DNA of 64,000 bases, from positions 21,454 through 85,453 of the forward strand of contig CAYXFU010000015.1 of assembly GCA_964464375.1 (NCBI GenBank), in the 5' to 3' direction. This stretch comes from CAIOZA01 sp964464375. GTDB lineage: Bacteria; Bacteroidota; Ignavibacteria; Kapaibacteriales; UBA2268. Numbering within the stretch: position 1 is the first letter of the stretch; the number at the start of each line of letters is the position of its first letter. The translations under genes were made by a program, and so were the position numbers. This document shows positions 36,255 through 45,112 of the stretch, one piece after another. The notes beneath the pieces are model-generated. The model was given only the letters and a program-made list of their open reading frames with translations, made no database searches and had not been told where the DNA came from.

Positions 36255-37264
36255 TAATCGATAACTCTAAAATTGGGATCTAAATTATTTTTTATTTGTA
36301 CTCTTATTTCTTCTTCATTCAACCAATGAGTGTTGGTTCCAGAATTATATTTAAATCCGGGTGCAACTTCCCATGCTTTGTAATGCTTAAGGTATATTTT
36401 CTTTTCTGCATCTGAGGGAAGAATTGCATAGTATTTATCGAATACGATAGTATTATATGAATCACTTTCTGTAATCATTTCCTCATGAAGCTTTTCACCA
36501 GGTCTTATTCCTACATATTCCAATTTAGCATTTGGAGCTATGGCACGAGCGACAGTTTCAATTTTATATGATGGTATTTTTGGGACAAATATTTCCTTAC
36601 CCAAAGCATTGTCTATTGCCCAAAGAACCATTTCAACCCCATCTTCAAGAAGAATATTAAATCTAGTCATATCCTTATGGGTAATTGGTAGCACACCTTC
36701 TTTAGCTTTTTCGAGAAAAAAGGGTATAACAGAACCCCGCGAACCCATGACGTTACCATATCTAACGACTGAAAATCTAAGATTGCGCATACCAACAATA
36801 TTACTCGCAGCAATAAAGAGCTTGTCAGATACAAGTTTGGTTGCACCGTAAAGATTAATTGGAGCAGCAGCTTTGTCTGTAGACAAGGCAACAACGACTT
36901 TTACATTTTGTGCTATTGCAGCATGAATAACATTTTGAGCACCACCAATATTTGTTTTAACTGCTTCATCAGGATTATATTCTGCTGTGGGAACTTGCTT
37001 AAGAGCGGCAGCGTGGACAATAACATCAATACCTTCACAAGCTCTGATCAGTCTTTCCTTATCTCTGACATCGCCAATAAAGAATCTTATTTGTGGATAT
37101 TTATTCAATGAATAAATATTCTGCATTTCAAATTGCTTAAGCTCATCTCTGGAATAGATAACAAGTCTCTTTAAATCAGGAAAACGACCTAGAATCATTT
37201 CTGTAAATTTCTTACCAAATGACCCGGTTCCACCTGTTACTAATACCGAAGAATTTGCAAGCAT
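36254..37264 (-). CDS. pseB: UDP-N-acetylglucosamine 4,6-dehydratase (inverting)
   Basis: A 336-residue extended SDR that starts the pathway by dehydrating UDP-GlcNAc with C5 inversion. The Rossmann motif is VLVTGGTGSFGKKFTE. DVRDKERLIRACEGIDVIVHAAALKQVP is the diagnostic PseB/CapD/FlaA1 block. LSTDKAAAPINLYGATKLVSDK gives the catalytic region with T-D-K and Y-G-A-T-K. GVLPITHKDMTRFNI also fits. It is the first pse gene of the leftward operon, with a 99-base gap to the oxidoreductase gene behind it, where a promoter is likely. Confidence 0.94.
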   Translation of the reverse strand: MLANSSVLVTGGTGSFGKKFTEMILGRFPDLKRLVIYSRDELKQFEMQNIYSLNKYPQIRFFIGDVRDKERLIRACEGIDVIVHAAALKQVPTAEYNPDEAVKTNIGGAQNVIHAAIAQNVKVVVALSTDKAAAPINLYGATKLVSDKLFIAASNIVGMRNLRFSVVRYGNVMGSRGSVIPFFLEKAKEGVLPITHKDMTRFNILLEDGVEMVLWAIDNALGKEIFVPKIPSYKIETVARAIAPNAKLEYVGIRPGEKLHEEMITESDSYNTIVFDKYYAILPSDAEKKIYLKHYKAWEVAPGFKYNSGTNTHWLNEEEIRVQIKNNLDPNFRVID

Positions 37265-37363
37265 TCTAAATTATCCCCAAAAATAATTACATCAAAATAT
37301 CTGATAAATTCAGAAATATTGTTTATCATTGTAAAACTAACAATTTTTATGCCATTTATATTA

Positions 37364-38482
37364 TTATATAAGAGTTGTTACTCCTTCTGCAATTGCTAAA
37401 CTTGCGGTTAGTCCTGGTGATTCGATGCCTATGAGGTTAATTAAACGTGGTAATCCGTTGTCGGTTTCTTCTTTGATGATAAAGTCCCTGAATTCTCCAT
37501 TTTCCGCTTTCAACTTTGGCCGGATGCCTGACTGATCGGGATGAATGTCTTCTATAAGTAAGGATGGGATATATCTTTGAGCCGCATCGTAAAAATTTTG
37601 CTTCAAATGTTCATCTACTCTGTAGTCTTGCTTTCTATCTGCTAGGAATTCTGTGTCGGGACCCAGCTTCAGATCGCCCACCATGTCTATAGTAACATGT
37701 ATTCCTAAACCGGATGAATTCTTATTTGGAACAGGGTAAATTAGATGATTAACCAAATTTCTCTTTGATGAGTTTAACTTGAAGTAATGACCGCGACAGT
37801 ACTGAAGCCTGTATCCTGCTTTATCGACATCAATCCCAGCTAGCTCTGCAACCGTATCACAATCCAAACCGGCAGAGTTTACTATAAAATTGGCTGATAT
37901 TCGACAGTTCTGTCCGCTTGGGTCAATTATCTCTAATTTGTATCCTTGATTACTTTTTTCGATTCCGATAACTGAATGTTTATAGGCAAAGTCTGTTCCA
38001 TTCCTTTTGGCTGATTCTTCGAGAGAAGCCATAAATTTATGTGAATTAATAATCCCCGTGTCCCGAGAGAACAAAACAGATTTTGCTTTAACATTTGGTT
38101 CAGATTTTTCAAATTCATTCAGACTTACTTTCCGAATCCCTTCAACTCCATTTTGTTTTGCATTTTCAAAAATTCGATCAAGTTCGGATTCTTCATTTTT
38201 GTCAACAGCAATTATGAATTTTCCAATCCTTCTGTGAGGAATATTAAACTTAACGCACCATTCATATATACTACGATTTCCCGAAACACATAATTTTGCC
38301 TTTAGAGAATTCTGAGGATAGTATATTCCTGCATGGATAACTTCAGAATTTCTTGAACTTGTTTCGAACCCAAAACCAGGATTTCTTTCAATTACCAAAC
38401 AAGAATGTCCAAGTTTTGAAATTTTTTCTGCACATGCTAAGCCTATAACGCCGGCTCCGATTATTACAAAATCATAGTCCAT
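37364..38482 (-). CDS. FAD-dependent oxidoreductase (L-2-hydroxyglutarate oxidase-like)
   Basis: A 372-residue DAO-family flavoprotein. The FAD fold is FVIIGAGVIGLACAEKIS with ERNPGFGFETSSRNSEVIHAGIYYP, a pattern of the LhgO/GlcD-related dehydrogenases (FETSSRNSEVIHAGIYY). NFIVNSAGLDCDTVA and IGIESPGLTASLAIAEGV complete the set. The exact 2-hydroxyacid substrate is not certain. It is leftward, 99 bases ahead of pseB, and may or may not share its transcript. The name lhgO is avoided because several subfamilies share these motifs. Confidence 0.82.
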   Translation of the reverse strand: MDYDFVIIGAGVIGLACAEKISKLGHSCLVIERNPGFGFETSSRNSEVIHAGIYYPQNSLKAKLCVSGNRSIYEWCVKFNIPHRRIGKFIIAVDKNEESELDRIFENAKQNGVEGIRKVSLNEFEKSEPNVKAKSVLFSRDTGIINSHKFMASLEESAKRNGTDFAYKHSVIGIEKSNQGYKLEIIDPSGQNCRISANFIVNSAGLDCDTVAELAGIDVDKAGYRLQYCRGHYFKLNSSKRNLVNHLIYPVPNKNSSGLGIHVTIDMVGDLKLGPDTEFLADRKQDYRVDEHLKQNFYDAAQRYIPSLLIEDIHPDQSGIRPKLKAENGEFRDFIIKEETDNGLPRLINLIGIESPGLTASLAIAEGVTTLI

Positions 38483-38789
38483 TTAACACTGTTAAAAAAT
38501 AATTACAATATAACATCTCAATTATGCCCTTTTAAGTCGATTCTCCTAAAGATGACCCAAAAGCCACCTTGTACTATTAAAGTTACACTAAACTCCCCGT
38601 AACGTCAATTTATGAAGGTCGAATTTTAGCCAAAAACCACTAAAAATTTGACACTGTTAAACATATAAGCAACCCGACAGACGGTAATATTTATCTTGCC
38701 TATTTTAAATTAAAAAGAACAAATTTACATCTTATAATAAAACATTAATTCGTAAATTAAGAAAAAATAATTACAGAGAGTAAAAAAAA
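38483..38789. other. Divergent intergenic region between the oxidoreductase gene and mnmE
   Basis: About 307 bases between two genes pointing apart, so it must hold both promoters. I see no repeat, hairpin or RNA gene in it, and no promoter motif I could assign with confidence. Confidence 0.5.
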
Positions 38790-40139
38790 TTGACTGATAC
38801 GATTATTGCACTTGCTACTCCACCAGGAATTTCTGGATTGTCTGTTATCAGATTATCCGGTTCGGATGCAATTTCAATTGCTGACTCCTGTTTTGTGGGG
38901 AAAAAGAAACTAACCGAAGTTGCTTCACATACCATTCACTATGGCAATCTGGTAAGCAATGAAGAACTAATCGATACGGTAACAGCTTCAGTCTTCATTG
39001 AACCTCATTCCTACACAGGTGAGAACTCTGTTGAAATTTCCTGTCATGGATCGCCCATTGTTATCCAGGAGATAATATCCCTGCTCATCAGCCATGGTGC
39101 ACGTTCGGCACAACCCGGTGAATTCACAAAAAGAGCTTTTCTCAATGGAAAACTAAATCTGATGCAGGTAGAATCTGTCGCAGATATTATTCACTCAAAA
39201 TCTGTTAAAGGTGCACTGACAGCGGCGAGACAGTTAGCGGGAAACTTCAATCAAAGACTTAGCGAACTCCGTCAAAAGCTTTTAGATATTGCCAGTTTGT
39301 TAGAACTGGAGTTGGATTTCGCTGATGAAGACATTGATCTAATTGAAAAAGATAGAATAATTAATCAGGTAGAAGAATCCATCACATATTGTAAGGATCT
39401 TTCAGCTTCCTACAAATCTTCCGAGATATTACGATCAGGATATTTCATAGGAATTGCCGGCTATCCAAATTCAGGAAAATCGACTTTATTCAATGCACTA
39501 CTTCAAAAAACAAGAGCAATCGTTAGTCATATCCCGGGTACAACCCGTGACTATATCGAAGAAACTCTCTTCCTCGATGGATTGTCGGTAAAGATAATCG
39601 ATACTGCAGGAATCCGTGAGACAGATGACGTAATAGAAATCGAAGGAATTAAGCTTGTAGAATCAGTTCTTGGTCAATCGAATATGATTATTATTCTTAA
39701 TGATATTTCAATTTCTCAGGAGAATTCGGATAATCTAAAGCAACAAATCTCTGTGAAATATCCCGAAAGCGAAGTAATTTTAGTTCATAATAAGATAGAT
39801 TCTGCAAATATTGAGACCACAAATTCCGAAAACATATTCCATATTTCAGCCAAAAAGTCAATTGGAATAGAAGAATTAAAAACATTTATAACCGAAAAAG
39901 CAAAGCAAAGCACCGAAAGAGTTAAGGACATTTTGATAAATCAGAGACATGTTACACTTCTCAATCAGGTCGTTTCCGAATTAGAAAACGCAAATTTTGC
40001 TATAAATTCCGGACTCGATAATACAGCAGTTGCAATTGATATTCGACGAGCAACAAAAGCAATCGGAGAAATTACCGGAGAAATTTGGAGCGAGGATGTT
40101 CTGAATAACATTTTCTCACGCTTTTGTATCGGCAAATAG
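38790..40139 (+). CDS. mnmE: tRNA uridine-5-carboxymethylaminomethyl(34) synthesis GTPase
   Basis: A 449-residue MnmE. With MnmG it installs the carboxymethylaminomethyl group at wobble U34. It begins at TTG 38790; the sequence TIIALATPPGISGLSVIRLSG is the family N-terminus and no ATG is nearer. PHSYTGENSVEISCHGSP and QPGEFTKRAFLNGKLNLMQVE are the folate-binding part. The inserted G domain has GYPNSGKST, PGTTRDYIEE, DTAGIRETDD and NKID. The C-terminal CIGK with its cysteine is intact. A parS-like palindrome follows eleven bases later and may also end transcription. Confidence 0.96.
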   Translation: MTDTIIALATPPGISGLSVIRLSGSDAISIADSCFVGKKKLTEVASHTIHYGNLVSNEELIDTVTASVFIEPHSYTGENSVEISCHGSPIVIQEIISLLISHGARSAQPGEFTKRAFLNGKLNLMQVESVADIIHSKSVKGALTAARQLAGNFNQRLSELRQKLLDIASLLELELDFADEDIDLIEKDRIINQVEESITYCKDLSASYKSSEILRSGYFIGIAGYPNSGKSTLFNALLQKTRAIVSHIPGTTRDYIEETLFLDGLSVKIIDTAGIRETDDVIEIEGIKLVESVLGQSNMIIILNDISISQENSDNLKQQISVKYPESEVILVHNKIDSANIETTNSENIFHISAKKSIGIEELKTFITEKAKQSTERVKDILINQRHVTLLNQVVSELENANFAINSGLDNTAVAIDIRRATKAIGEITGEIWSEDVLNNIFSRFCIGK

Positions 40140-40150
40140 AGCTCAATAAT

Positions 40151-40180
40151 ATAAAAGTGTTCCACGTGGAACACTTTTAT
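40151..40180. other. parS: parS-like ParB-binding palindrome 1
   Basis: TGTTCCACGTGGAACA at 40158-40173 equals the widely conserved chromosomal parS core and is embedded in a perfect 30-bp palindrome (ataaaagtg on the left, cacttttat on the right). It lies just after mnmE. The symmetrical tttta could also act as a terminator hairpin, though the loop would be only about four bases. Confidence 0.8.
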
Positions 40181-40245
40181 TAACACTATTAAACTTTTAC
40201 ATTATGTCATTCCCGAATTCGAGACTTTGTGAAAATCACGTTCTT

Positions 40246-40343
40246 GTCATTCTGAGGGAGCGCAGCGACCGTGAGTTCCAAAGGACTGCGAAGCGCATCT
40301 TGTATTCATGCGGACTGGATTCCTCACTGCATTCGGAATGACC
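40246..40343 (+). repeat. Dispersed repeat family A, copy 2
   Basis: Core beginning GTCATTCTGAGGGAGCG and ending GCATTCGGAATGACC, like the copies at 9245 and 55751. It is preceded by a degenerate flank (actttgtgaaaatcacg). The middle part is diverged. Confidence 0.75.
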
Positions 40344-40363
40344 AGCTTAAAAATAATCATTTA

Positions 40364-40416
40364 CAGGTCAAACAAGGACGTTTGACCTACGGTAGTTCAA
40401 GCATCCCTGCTTTTCC
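40364..40416 (-). repeat. Dispersed repeat family C, copy 2
   Basis: Contains the hairpin ggtcaaac-aagga-cgtttgacc and gcatccctgctttt, the reverse complement of the arrangement at 12621-12676. Confidence 0.65.
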
Positions 40417-40520
40417 TCAGATTCAAAATATATTCTATTACTCTAAATCAAATTTAGATATACTCAAATCGTCGTTTCCCTTCTAAATAATTGTAACTCT
40501 AGTAATTAAGCGTATTTGAA

Positions 40521-42386
40521 ATGTATTCAGACCAATATGATATAATTGTAATCGGCGGAGGTCATGCCGGCATCGAAGCTTCCCACATTGCTGCACGCAT
40601 GGGTTGTTCTGTTGCTTTGGTTACAATGTCAATCAATTCAATCGGAAGACCGTCGTGCAATCCTTCCATAGGTGGATCAGCAAAAGGTCATTTGGTTAAA
40701 GAAATTGATGCACTTGGCGGAGTGATGGGCTATCTGGCTGATATTGGCGGATTGCAATTCAAAATGCTTAATCGTTCCAAAGGTCCGGCTATCTGGTCTC
40801 CCCGTGCTCAGATAGATAAGGACAATTACCCATGTTTAGCTCAGAATCTTCTAAAAAATACTGAAAATCTAACAATTATTGAAGATACTGTATCCGAGAT
40901 ACTTATTGAATCAGATATAGTAGAGGGTATCCGCACAGGATCAGGCACAAAACTCAAATCAAAAGCAGTTATCTTTTGTGCAGGTACTTTCCTCAACGGA
41001 CTGCTCTTTACCGGAGAAACTGTAACTGAAGGTGGTAGAGTTGGTGAACCTAGTTCAAAGTTCATATCCGATGTGCTAGTTAAATATGGTTTCGATATGG
41101 GAAGGCTTAAGACAGGAACACCACCGAGGATATTGAATTCTTCAATTGATTATTCTAAAGTTGGTCTGAGTGGCGGCGACGATGTACCAGAGCCATTCTC
41201 ATACAGAACTGTATCTGTAAAGAACTCTCTAATGTGCTATTCAACAGATACTAATCTGGAGACTCATGAGATACTACGCACGGGGTTCAGCCGTTCCCCT
41301 ATGTTTACAGGGACTATCAAAGGAGCCGGTCCTCGCTACTGTCCATCCATTGAGGACAAAGTAAACAGATTTGCTGACAGAGATTCTCACAAAATTCTGC
41401 TCGAACCTGAAGGAATGAACACAAAATCAGTATATGTTAACGGATTCTCTACCAGTTTACCTGTTGAAATTCAATTAGCTGGTCTTCGTGCTATCCCGGG
41501 TCTCGAAAAAGCTGAGATGTTACGTCCGGGATATGCAGTAGAATACGATTTCTTCTTTCCCTATCAGTTGAACTATACTTTAGAAACTAAAGCTGTCCAG
41601 GGACTTTACTTTGCCGGACAGATTAACGGTACTTCAGGTTATGAAGAAGCTGCCGGACAGGGGCTGATTGCAGGAATTAATGCTGCATTAAAGCTTAAAG
41701 AGCAGGAAGAATTTATACTCAAACGCTCTGAGGCTTATATCGGTGTTCTTATTGATGATCTTGTCAATAAAAGTACGGAAGAACCCTACCGTATCTTCAC
41801 ATCTCTTGCTGAATACAGACTTCTGCTTCGTCAGGATAATGCCGATGAACGTCTTATGAAGTATGGTCATAAATATGGACTCATTCCGGACAATACTTTC
41901 GATAAATTATTGAATAAAATGGCTCTAAAAGATCGCGCAAACACCTACATTAGAAACAATAAGATAAAGTCAGAAATAGTAAATGAATATCTGGAAGAAA
42001 TCGGTGAATCCGCGGTTAAGGATTCTACTGATTACTATTCTCTGACAAAACGCTCAACCGTTCAACTAGACAAACTTTTGAGATTAACCGATGAACATCC
42101 TGATGAAATTCTCGGTTTCATACAGGATAAGAAACTTCTTACTCAGCTTCAGACTGAGGTAAAGTACGAAGGATATATTCAGCGACAGCTTAAGGAATTG
42201 AATTATTTTCTCGATAATGAGGACAAAAAGATACCAACCAGTATTAATTATAACGAGATTACATCGCTATCAAAAGAAGCAAGAGAAAAGCTTTCCAAGA
42301 TTAAACCGACATCTCTGGGACAAGCATCAAGAATTTCGGGTGTTTCTGCTTCAGATGTCTCGATACTGGCTATTTATTTAAAATAA
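40521..42386 (+). CDS. mnmG: tRNA uridine-5-carboxymethylaminomethyl(34) synthesis enzyme, FAD subunit
   Basis: A 621-residue MnmG (GidA), normal length. FAD binding: IIVIGGGHAGIEASHIAARMG. SCNPSIGGSAKGHLVKEIDALGG, FCAGTFLNGLLFTGE, GRLKTGTPPRI and the catalytic-cysteine region PRYCPSIEDKV are intact, as is GTSGYEEAAGQGLIAG. The C-terminal helical MnmE-binding part ends DVSILAIYLK. It is the partner of mnmE 380 bases upstream. A second parS palindrome starts immediately after its stop. Confidence 0.97.
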   Translation: MYSDQYDIIVIGGGHAGIEASHIAARMGCSVALVTMSINSIGRPSCNPSIGGSAKGHLVKEIDALGGVMGYLADIGGLQFKMLNRSKGPAIWSPRAQIDKDNYPCLAQNLLKNTENLTIIEDTVSEILIESDIVEGIRTGSGTKLKSKAVIFCAGTFLNGLLFTGETVTEGGRVGEPSSKFISDVLVKYGFDMGRLKTGTPPRILNSSIDYSKVGLSGGDDVPEPFSYRTVSVKNSLMCYSTDTNLETHEILRTGFSRSPMFTGTIKGAGPRYCPSIEDKVNRFADRDSHKILLEPEGMNTKSVYVNGFSTSLPVEIQLAGLRAIPGLEKAEMLRPGYAVEYDFFFPYQLNYTLETKAVQGLYFAGQINGTSGYEEAAGQGLIAGINAALKLKEQEEFILKRSEAYIGVLIDDLVNKSTEEPYRIFTSLAEYRLLLRQDNADERLMKYGHKYGLIPDNTFDKLLNKMALKDRANTYIRNNKIKSEIVNEYLEEIGESAVKDSTDYYSLTKRSTVQLDKLLRLTDEHPDEILGFIQDKKLLTQLQTEVKYEGYIQRQLKELNYFLDNEDKKIPTSINYNEITSLSKEAREKLSKIKPTSLGQASRISGVSASDVSILAIYLK

Positions 42387-42402
42387 TGTTCCACGTGGAA
42401 CA
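42387..42402. other. parS: parS-like ParB-binding palindrome 2
   Basis: TGTTCCACGTGGAACA, identical to the core of the first site, with one more symmetric base each side. It directly abuts the mnmG stop codon (ends 42386) and precedes the start region of the RmlD-like gene. Confidence 0.8.
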
Positions 42403-42416
42403 TCTTGAGATTTACT

Positions 42417-43346
42417 ATGGCAATTACACCAAAATACGATAAAACAATAGCTATAATCGGTAGTTCATCAAGAACTGCTGAGGCTTTGCTGCGATTCATC
42501 ACGCTCGAGGAAAGATATAGAATCATTTCCTTTTCATCTGATTTTACGATTAATGACCGGTTTCCTATAACTGAATTCTTTAATTACGGTAGTCTTCAGC
42601 TTAAAGAAACAAAGGAAGCTTTGATATATCTTAAACCGGACATTATTATTAATACCGCAGGATTAAACCTGAACCAGACAGCTGACACAGAAAAGAAAAC
42701 CGCATGGAATCTTAATGTTGGGGTAGTTGAGAATCTTGTGAAAGTTGCCAGAATAATCGAAGCTCATTTTATTATGTTATCAACAGACAGAGTCTTTGAT
42801 GGTGTGAAAGGTCCTTACTCAGAAACAGATAAACCACTACCGGTTGAAAACTTCGGCAGGAATAAGTTAGCCGCAGAGAATTTAGCTATTTCAGGTACAG
42901 AAAAAGTATCAATTATCCGCGTATCTGGTATCTATGGCTTGTCTTCTGTGAATAAGCCTGATTTTGTTAATGTGACACTTGAAGCCTTACTAGCTGAAAT
43001 GCCTATCAGTCCTGACAATAACGTTAGATATACTCCTATCAACGCTCTGGATCTCGCTCTTGTGATTAATAAAATAGCTGGTAAAGGGAAATTGGGCATA
43101 TATAATGCCGGTTCGTCCGATCTGGTAACGGATTATACTGCTGCCAAAACTATTGCCAAAGTATATAATCTTGATGAGAATCTTATAACTCCATCAGACG
43201 AGAAAAAGCCTAAAGCCACCAATTATGGTCTGATAACACTTAAGACTGAAACAGACCTTGGAGTAAAAATGCCTTCTTATGAAAGCAGTATCGTAACTTA
43301 CAAAACTCTATCGATGGGAAATAAACCTATAAAATTATTAATATAA
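42417..43346 (+). CDS. RmlD-like SDR (dTDP-4-dehydrorhamnose reductase family)
   Basis: A 309-residue protein with the RmlD fold: TIAIIGSSSRTAEALLRFI, PDIIINTAGLNLNQTADTE, LSTDRVFDGVKGPYSETDKP, the YxxxK-like FGRNKLAAENL (Phe replaces the catalytic Tyr), and IIRVSGIYGLS. The usual Y-G-x-x-K has become F-G-R-N-K, so normal reductase activity is doubtful. I prefer ATG 42417; a TTG at 42405 would add four residues and lies closer to the parS palindrome. It could be a regulatory or MAT2B-like relative. No other rhamnose pathway genes are adjacent. Confidence 0.7.
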   Translation: MAITPKYDKTIAIIGSSSRTAEALLRFITLEERYRIISFSSDFTINDRFPITEFFNYGSLQLKETKEALIYLKPDIIINTAGLNLNQTADTEKKTAWNLNVGVVENLVKVARIIEAHFIMLSTDRVFDGVKGPYSETDKPLPVENFGRNKLAAENLAISGTEKVSIIRVSGIYGLSSVNKPDFVNVTLEALLAEMPISPDNNVRYTPINALDLALVINKIAGKGKLGIYNAGSSDLVTDYTAAKTIAKVYNLDENLITPSDEKKPKATNYGLITLKTETDLGVKMPSYESSIVTYKTLSMGNKPIKLLI

Positions 43347-43357
43347 AAGGATAAACT

Positions 43358-44062
43358 ATGAAGTCTCTTCCTACTTTCGAAGGATTCAAACCTGATGTGC
43401 TGGAATTCTTCACTCAATTGAAAAACAATAACAGCAAAGAGTGGTTCGATGCTAACCGTTCTGTTTATGAAAATACAGTAAAATTCCGAACTCAGAGCTT
43501 TGTTCTCGAGATGGCTTCTGCATTTGCTCAGACAGGTTTGCCGTATATGGCTGATATAAAGAGATCTCTCTTCCGCATCAACCGCGACATTCGTTTCAGC
43601 AAAAACAAAGACCCGTACAAAACGAATCTTGGCATATATTTCCCGTTCAAAGTAGAAGCAGGTCCTAAAAAACCAGTCGAGTCTTGTGGAATTTATCTTC
43701 ATATAGAACCGACAGAGTTCTTTATAGCAGGTGGAATCCACATGCCCGAGCCACAGCAGTTGAAGAGTATCCGAACGAAAATATTTAAAGATTGGGATGA
43801 CTTTGAAGATATAGTAACCGATAAGCAATTCCTGAAAGAATTCCCCGGGAAATGGGAAGGCGAAAAGCTTAAAAATGCTCCGGCAGGTTTCCCCGCAGAT
43901 CATCCTTCGGTAGAGTGGCTCAAGCAAAAGGAGTTCACAGTATATATAGCATTGAAGGACAAAGATGTTCAATCAAGGAAAATTATTGATATGGTTGTTA
44001 AGAAAGCAGAAGCCCTTGCTCCATACAATGACTTCCTTCGTGATGCTATGTATGGTAATTAA
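43358..44062 (+). CDS. DUF2461 family protein
   Basis: A 234-residue protein with the family N-terminus FEGFKPDVLEFFTQLKNNNS then KEWFDANRSVYE. LFRINRDIRFSKNKDPYKTN and GGIHMPEPQQLKSIR, with a C-terminal LAPYNDFLRDAMYG, are also characteristic. DUF2461 proteins occur widely and their function is unknown; an RNA- or nucleotide-related role is sometimes guessed but nothing here supports it. It lies 11 bases after the RmlD-like gene on the same strand. A long antisense frame here is a shadow. Confidence 0.9.
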   Translation: MKSLPTFEGFKPDVLEFFTQLKNNNSKEWFDANRSVYENTVKFRTQSFVLEMASAFAQTGLPYMADIKRSLFRINRDIRFSKNKDPYKTNLGIYFPFKVEAGPKKPVESCGIYLHIEPTEFFIAGGIHMPEPQQLKSIRTKIFKDWDDFEDIVTDKQFLKEFPGKWEGEKLKNAPAGFPADHPSVEWLKQKEFTVYIALKDKDVQSRKIIDMVVKKAEALAPYNDFLRDAMYGN

Positions 44063-44112
44063 TAGAACATTTAGTATTTTTGTATTCTTTATTACACTTT
44101 ATAATTAATAGT

Positions 44113-45111
44113 ATGCTCAATCTCACAGTATCAAGAGTTAAGGAAATTTTAACAGCAACAAAAGGCAAGACTATCGCAGTCATCGGCGATGTAATGCTCG
44201 ATCGTTACTTTTGGGGCAGTGTTTCCCGTATTTCACCCGAAGCACCTGTGCCGGTTATAGATATCGAAAAAGAAACGTTCCATCTTGGCGGTGCCGCTAA
44301 CGTAGCAAACAATCTGAAGTCTCTCGGCATCAGTCCCCTTCTCTGCGGGATTCTCGGCGATGACAATTCCGGTAAAATGTTTGCAAATATTGCAAATGAA
44401 TCCGGTATCGACGCTTCAGGTCTGTATCTACATCCGGGAAGACCTACTACAGTCAAAACCCGCATCATCGGTAATAATCAGCAGATAGCAAGACTGGATC
44501 GTGAAGTACGCGATGCTATTCCGATTGATATAGAGCAGCATATTTTGAAAGCCCTCCAAGGTGCAAACAATCTATCAGGAATTATATTCGAAGATTATAA
44601 CAAAGGCACAGTTACAGAGTTTCTGATACTCGAAGTCATGGCTTTTGCTAAAATGAATAACATACCGGTCTTTGTTGACCCCAAGTTTGAGAATTTCTAT
44701 AATTTCAAGCAGGCAACTGTCTTCAAACCTAACCGTAAAGAAGCCTCTATGGCTCTTGGTCTTCCATTAAAAACAAGAGAAGAAGTTATCATCGGTGGGA
44801 AATTGCTTTTAGAGAAACTTGATGCCAAAAACGTTATGCTGACTCTCGGCGCTGATGGAATGATGCTTTTCGAAAGTAATGGTGATGTTTCATCAGTTGA
44901 AACAAGAGCACGCATGGTTGCTGATGTTTCAGGTGCAGGCGATACGGCTATTGCAACAATGGCGGCATCTATTGCCGCAGGATCAACTATCAAGGAATCG
45001 GCAACAATGGCTAATCTCGCAGCTGGTGCGGTCTGTGAAAAGCCCGGCATAGTATCGATTACTCCGAACGAGATATTCGATTCTGTAGTGCGCAATTCAA
45101 CGGAATACTGA
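44113..45111 (+). CDS. rfaE1: D-glycero-beta-D-manno-heptose-7-phosphate kinase
   Basis: A PfkB-family kinase for LPS-core heptose synthesis. I take ATG 44113 (332 residues), because MLNLTVSRVKEILTATKGKT joins directly to the conserved IAVIGDVMLDRYFWGSVSRI; a TTG at 44080 adds 11 residues without support. SPEAPVPVIDIEKETFHLGGAANVANNLK and the ATP/Mg block ADVSGAGDTAIATMAA (anion hole GAGD) are complete. The adenylyltransferase function is a separate gene one base later, as in many bacteria that lack the HldE fusion. Confidence 0.93.
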   Translation: MLNLTVSRVKEILTATKGKTIAVIGDVMLDRYFWGSVSRISPEAPVPVIDIEKETFHLGGAANVANNLKSLGISPLLCGILGDDNSGKMFANIANESGIDASGLYLHPGRPTTVKTRIIGNNQQIARLDREVRDAIPIDIEQHILKALQGANNLSGIIFEDYNKGTVTEFLILEVMAFAKMNNIPVFVDPKFENFYNFKQATVFKPNRKEASMALGLPLKTREEVIIGGKLLLEKLDAKNVMLTLGADGMMLFESNGDVSSVETRARMVADVSGAGDTAIATMAASIAAGSTIKESATMANLAAGAVCEKPGIVSITPNEIFDSVVRNSTEY

Positions 45112-45112
45112 G

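Noticed and set aside
40151..40180. The 30-bp palindrome after mnmE as only a terminator
   Set aside because: The identical 16-base core recurs after mnmG without a T-run, and it equals the ParB-site consensus, so a parS site is the better reading.
43298..43972. Leftward open frame of 224 codons across the DUF2461 gene
   Set aside because: It is antisense to a well-recognised family gene, has a cysteine-rich, unpatterned translation and no ribosome-binding site.
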